Part shown: positions 6,279 through 9,651 of the stretch, piece after piece
Layout of the letters: the number at the start of each line of letters is the position of its first letter
Numbering within the stretch: position 1 is the stretch's first letter
DNA from: Candidatus Neomicrothrix sp. UBA4742
GTDB taxonomy: Bacteria > Actinomycetota > Acidimicrobiia > Acidimicrobiales > Acidimicrobilacustridaceae
Length of the DNA: 9,651 bases
Assembly: GCA_002403895.1 (NCBI GenBank)
Contig: DHIQ01000152.1
Coordinates: 3,223 to 12,873, forward strand
Direction of reading: 5' to 3'
Notes under the pieces: generated by a model
What the model saw: only the letters and a program-made list of their open reading frames with translations
Databases searched by the model: none
Told to the model about the DNA's origin: nothing
Translations under genes and position numbers: made by a program

Positions 6279-8303
6279 ATGAACCGGCTCGCCGCTGAGA
6301 CCTCCCCCTACCTCCGCCAGCATGCTGACAACCCGGTCGACTGGTACCCGTGGGGCGACGAGGCGTTCGCTCGGGCCGCCGCCGAGGACAAGCCCATCTT
6401 GTTGTCGGTCGGCTACTCCGCCTGCCACTGGTGTCACGTCATGGCCCACGAATCGTTCGAGGACGCCGACACGGCCGCCCTCATGAACGACCTCGTGGTC
6501 AGCGTGAAGGTCGACCGCGAGGAACGGCCCGACGTCGATGCCATCTACATGGACGCGGTGCAGGCCATGACCGGCCACGGCGGCTGGCCCATGACGGTGT
6601 TCCTGATGCCCGACGGCCGACCGTTCTTCGGCGGCACCTACTTCCCCAAGACCGCACGGGGAAGCATGTTGAGCTTCACCGACCTGTTGACCCGTATCGA
6701 CGATGTCTGGCGCACCCGGCGCGACGACCTGGCCGAACAGGCCGACGAGCTCACCGAGGCCATCAGCCGGGGGGCCGGCTTGCCGACCAGCGAGACCGTG
6801 CCGGGCCCCGACGTGCTCGACCAGGCGGTGGCCAGCCTGGCCGGGCAGTTCGACGCGGAGTGGGGCGGCTTCGGCCGGGCGCCAAAGTTCCCGCAGACGA
6901 TGTCGCTGGAGGTCGCTCTCCGAGCCCACGACCGGACTGGCTCCGCCGAGGCGTTGACCATGGTCACCACCTCGCTCGACGCTATGGCCTCGGGGGGCAT
7001 CTACGACCATGTCGGCGGCGGCTTCGCCCGCTACTCGGTCGACGAGTTCTGGATCGTCCCCCACTTCGAAAAGATGCTCTACGACCAGGCGCTGCTGACC
7101 CGCATCTACCTCCACGCCTGGCAGGTCACCGGCGAGTCCCGCTACCGCCAGGTCCTCGACGAAACCATCGAATACGTCTGTCGGGACCTCCGCCACCGCG
7201 GCGGCGGCTTCTACTCCGCCGAGGACGCCGACTCCCCCGGTCCCGACGGCCACAACGAGGAGGGCCGCTTCGCCACCTGGACACCCGAGGAACTCACCAC
7301 CGTCCTCGGTGAACTGGCGCCGGCGGCGGTCGAGTGGTGGGGCGTCACCGCCGAGGGAAACTTCGAGGGCCGCAGCATCCTCACCCGTCCCGTGCGGGGT
7401 GATCTGCTGCGCCCGGACGAGATCGAACGGGCTCGACGGGAGCTGTTCGATCACCGCGAGGGCCGGCCCCGACCCGGCCTGGACGACAAGGTGCTCACCG
7501 AATGGAACGGACTCATGCTCGCCACCCTGGCGGAGGCGGCGGCGGCCACCGGCGACCAGGGTTGGTTGCTCGACGCGCTCCAGACCGGGGAGTTCCTGCT
7601 GGCCAACTTGCGCCGTGAAGACGGACGCTGGCTGCGCTCGTGGCAAGCCGGGAGCGCCAGCGAGGAGGCGGGCGGCCGGGCCCAGCACCTGGCCTATGCC
7701 GCCGACTACGGCGCCCTGCTCGACGGGTTCACCCGCCTGGCCGAAGCCAGCGGCCGGGCCCGCTGGATCGCCGAGGCCCGACGGGTAGCCGACGACCTCA
7801 TCGATCTGTTTTGGGACAATGAACACGGGGGCGTGTTCACCACCGGCCGTGACGCCGAGGCGCTGGTCACCCGGCCCAAGGATCTCATGGACAACGCCAC
7901 ACCATCGGCCAACAGCCTGGCCGCCGTGGGGCTGTTGCGCCTGGCCGGCCTCACCGGTGAGGAGCGCTACACCGAGCGGGCGGCGGCAATCTTGCGCCTG
8001 TTGGCTGCACCCGCCGGCAAACACCCGACCGCGTTCGGCCATCTGCTGGCCGCGCTCGACCTGTGGCACGCGGGGATGGTCGAGGTGGCCGTGGTGGGCG
8101 AACGGTCCGACCTGGTCGACCTGGTGGCTCACCGCTACCGTCCGACGACGGTGGTGACGTGGGGCGAACCGTTCCCCTCACCGCTGTGGGACGACCGCAA
8201 CGCCGGCCCCGACGGCCAGGGGCAGGCCTACGTCTGTCGTGACTTCGCCTGCCAGGCCCCGGTCGCCACGACCACCGAACTCGCCGCCCAACTCGACGCC
8301 TGA
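6279..8303 (+). CDS. DUF255/YyaL-type thioredoxin domain-containing protein
   Basis: This 674-residue protein belongs to the DUF255 (thioredoxin-like, YyaL/SPATA20) family. The N-terminal domain begins with the family hallmark [24 protein letters not shown] and carries the redox motif CHWC (Cys49-Cys52) in [11 protein letters not shown], then [11 protein letters not shown] (81-91) and [22 protein letters not shown] (101-122). The remainder resembles the alpha/alpha six-hairpin fold seen in the family: [40 protein letters not shown] and a final [11 protein letters not shown]. Its biochemical role is not established. There is no signal peptide, so it is probably cytoplasmic. I chose the ATG at 6279 because the family motif starts there and a -10 box lies just upstream; frame continuing farther left is antisense to the SDR. 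The gene is monocistronic and ends at a short terminator-like hairpin. Confidence 0.93.
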   Translation: MNRLAAETSPYLRQHADNPVDWYPWGDEAFARAAAEDKPILLSVGYSACHWCHVMAHESFEDADTAALMNDLVVSVKVDREERPDVDAIYMDAVQAMTGHGGWPMTVFLMPDGRPFFGGTYFPKTARGSMLSFTDLLTRIDDVWRTRRDDLAEQADELTEAISRGAGLPTSETVPGPDVLDQAVASLAGQFDAEWGGFGRAPKFPQTMSLEVALRAHDRTGSAEALTMVTTSLDAMASGGIYDHVGGGFARYSVDEFWIVPHFEKMLYDQALLTRIYLHAWQVTGESRYRQVLDETIEYVCRDLRHRGGGFYSAEDADSPGPDGHNEEGRFATWTPEELTTVLGELAPAAVEWWGVTAEGNFEGRSILTRPVRGDLLRPDEIERARRELFDHREGRPRPGLDDKVLTEWNGLMLATLAEAAAATGDQGWLLDALQTGEFLLANLRREDGRWLRSWQAGSASEEAGGRAQHLAYAADYGALLDGFTRLAEASGRARWIAEARRVADDLIDLFWDNEHGGVFTTGRDAEALVTRPKDLMDNATPSANSLAAVGLLRLAGLTGEERYTERAAAILRLLAAPAGKHPTAFGHLLAALDLWHAGMVEVAVVGERSDLVDLVAHRYRPTTVVTWGEPFPSPLWDDRNAGPDGQGQAYVCRDFACQAPVATTTELAAQLDA

Positions 8304-8319
8304 CCCCGATCGGGGTTTT
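8304..8319 (+). terminator. Short intrinsic-terminator-like hairpin after the DUF255 gene
   Basis: Directly after the TGA, CCCCGATCGGGG (8304-8315) forms a 4-bp GC stem with a GATC loop followed by TTTT; another six T's occur at 8327-8332. The stem is short, so it may be weak, but position and orientation fit termination of the plus-strand gene. Confidence 0.45.
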
Positions 8320-8373
8320 CGTGCACTTTTTTGCCTCATATGGTCAATGAGAGCTGCTCCCAGCCGGGACGAT

Positions 8374-8405
8374 CCGCCGTCCGCGGCCGGCAGGTCAGAC
8401 GGCGG
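8374..8405 (-). terminator. 8-bp stem-loop overlapping the thiolase stop
   Basis: CCGCCGTC (8374-8381) and GACGGCGG (8398-8405) are perfect inverted repeats around a 16-nt loop that contains the thiolase stop codon (8395-8397). On the minus strand no T-run follows, so it may act as a factor-assisted terminator or 3' stabiliser for the thiolase mRNA. Confidence 0.35.
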
Positions 8406-9600
8406 CCTTTTCGAGGACGTGGACGGCGCAGGCCGAGCCCAGCCCGATGACGTGGGTGAGCCCGACCTTGGCCCCCTCCACCTGACGATCGCCGGCCTCG
8501 CCCCGCAGGTGGGTGGTCACCTCGTAGACGTTGGCGATGCCGGTGGCGCCGAGGGGATGGCCCTTGGACAGCAGGCCACCGGACACGTTCACCGGGATGC
8601 GCCCGTCTCGCCACGGCGCCCGCGAATCGATGAAGTCACCGGCGCCCCCGGGCTCGCACAGCTGGAGGTTGTCGTAGTGGAGCAGCTCGGCGCTGGCGAA
8701 GCAGTCGTGCAACTCCACCAGGTCCAGGTCCTGGGGATCGACCCCCGCCGCCTCGTAGGCCTGAGCGGCGGCGTTGCGGGTGAGGGTGTTGATGTCGGGT
8801 TGGACCTGCCCGCCCTCGGACCACGGGTCCGACGTCATCACCGACGCCGAGATCTTGACCGCCCGGCGCTGGGCCTCGGCGGGCAGGGTCTTGAGTTTCT
8901 CGGCGCTGACCACCACGGCGGCGGCCGCCCCGTCACCCGTGGGGCAGCACATGAGGATGGTGTTGGGGTAGGCGATCATCTCGCCGCCCATGACCTCGGC
9001 GAGGCTAAAGGCCTTCTGGTACTGGGCCAGCGGGTTGAGCACCGAATGGGCATGGTTCTTCTCCGCCACCTTGGCGAACTGCTCAAAGCCCACCCCGTCG
9101 TGAAGATTGGCGTATTCCATGCCGGCCTGGGCAAACACGCCGGGCATGACGCCAGTGCCGATGACGCCCTCGGTAGGCATGACCGCGCCGTAGCGGCCCG
9201 AAGGTTCGTAGACGTGCTTGGCCTCCTTGGCCCGGCCCGCGCCACCCAGCAGGCCCATCTTGCCCATCTTCTCGACGCCCACCGCCAGGCCCATCTCGGA
9301 CTCGCCCGCCTTGATGGACAGGATCACTGTGCGCAGGGCGGTGGCGCCGGTGGCACAGGCGTTGGCCACGTTGTAGACGGGGATCCCGGTCTGGCCGATC
9401 TGCTTCTGGAGGCGCTGGCCGACCCCGCCCGAGGCCTCGGCCAGGCACCCGACGGCCATCACGTCCATGTCGGCGATGGTGACCCCACCGTCGGCCATGG
9501 CCGCGAGTGCCGCCTCGCACCCCAGGTCCATCAGGTCCTTGTCCTTGTAGCGCATGAACTTGGTCATCGAGGTGCCGAGCACCCACACGTCGCGACTCAT
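8395..9600 (-). CDS. SCP2-type thiolase (acetyl-CoA acetyltransferase / lipid-transfer family)
   Basis: This 401-residue protein is a thiolase-superfamily enzyme of the SCP-x/lipid-transfer subgroup, expected to cleave or form 3-oxoacyl-CoA thioesters in fatty acid or sterol side-chain metabolism. The likely nucleophile is Cys82 in NACATGATA. HDCF (298-301) takes the place of the Asn-Glu-Ala-Phe motif of classical thiolases, GGLLSKGHPLGATG contains the catalytic His348, and Cys391 lies in the C-terminal GLGSACAVHVL. No attached SCP2 sterol-carrier domain is present. The ATG at 9600 has GGAGG (9608-9612) with 7 nt spacing, a strong start. Only 51 bp upstream are visible. One upstream frame ends as ATGA overlap with this start and another ends at a TGA about 35 nt upstream, so a cotranscribed gene to the right is likely. 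Actinobacterial relatives often sit next to acyl-CoA dehydrogenase or OB-fold/Zn-ribbon partner genes. Substrate unknown. Confidence 0.92.
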   Translation of the reverse strand: MSRDVWVLGTSMTKFMRYKDKDLMDLGCEAALAAMADGGVTIADMDVMAVGCLAEASGGVGQRLQKQIGQTGIPVYNVANACATGATALRTVILSIKAGESEMGLAVGVEKMGKMGLLGGAGRAKEAKHVYEPSGRYGAVMPTEGVIGTGVMPGVFAQAGMEYANLHDGVGFEQFAKVAEKNHAHSVLNPLAQYQKAFSLAEVMGGEMIAYPNTILMCCPTGDGAAAAVVVSAEKLKTLPAEAQRRAVKISASVMTSDPWSEGGQVQPDINTLTRNAAAQAYEAAGVDPQDLDLVELHDCFASAELLHYDNLQLCEPGGAGDFIDSRAPWRDGRIPVNVSGGLLSKGHPLGATGIANVYEVTTHLRGEAGDRQVEGAKVGLTHVIGLGSACAVHVLEKAAV

Positions 9601-9651
9601 GACACAACCTCCAACTCTCTGTGGTCTTCGTTCCTCAGACCGGCTTCGCCA

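Noticed and set aside
6078..8132. A 684-residue open frame on the minus strand opposite the DUF255 gene
   Set aside because: It is antisense to a gene with clear family motifs, shows none of its own, and spans the SDR start as well. High third-position G+C commonly leaves such mirror frames open.
9597..9651. C-terminus of a gene upstream of the thiolase
   Set aside because: Two frames are plausible: one ending with an ATGA overlap (last residues RELEVVS) and one ending AKPV about 35 nt upstream. With only 51 bp visible neither can be chosen.

Overview
The window reads as chromosomal DNA of a very GC-rich actinobacterium. Third codon positions are almost always G or C, GTG starts are used, genes are packed with ATGA-type overlaps, and the proteins (SCP2-type thiolase, mycobacterial-style SDR, small ferric-reductase-like membrane protein, DUF1501/DUF1800 pair) fit that group. 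An acidimicrobial-type lineage is my guess; nothing here fixes the taxon. No RNA gene, insertion sequence, CRISPR array or phage gene was seen.

Layout. Everything except one gene lies on the minus strand. From the right, an SCP2-type thiolase (8395-9600) converges on a plus-strand DUF255/YyaL-type thioredoxin-domain protein (6279-8303), with small hairpins between them. That gene is divergent from an SDR oxidoreductase (5468-6223) across only 55 bp; both appear to have a -10 box set for leaderless transcripts. Downstream of the SDR, still on the minus strand, come DUF1800 (3938-5335), Tat-exported DUF1501 (2607-3914), an ApbE-family flavin transferase (1397-2410) and a ferric-reductase-like heme membrane protein (801-1400) that overlaps ApbE by 4 nt. 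A low-complexity Ala/Thr-rich ORF (282-683) follows, and then the first 32 codons of a probable membrane or exported protein cut by the window edge (1-96).

How the genes may work together. ApbE enzymes attach FMN covalently to partner proteins, and ferric-reductase-like membrane proteins pass electrons across the membrane. Their coupled translation suggests a small transmembrane redox module. The FMN-binding substrate is not visible and may lie just left of the window. DUF1800 and DUF1501 are a common pair of unknown function; their position directly upstream of this module is the most interesting context here. The SDR, DUF255 protein and thiolase look like ordinary metabolic or housekeeping genes.

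Gene-free stretches are all under 200 bp: 97-281 (24-bp tandem repeats), 684-800 (an inverted repeat), 2411-2606 (a hairpin and weak small ORFs), 5336-5467 (a 13-codon ORF with a strong ribosome binding site) and 8304-8394 (terminator-like hairpins).
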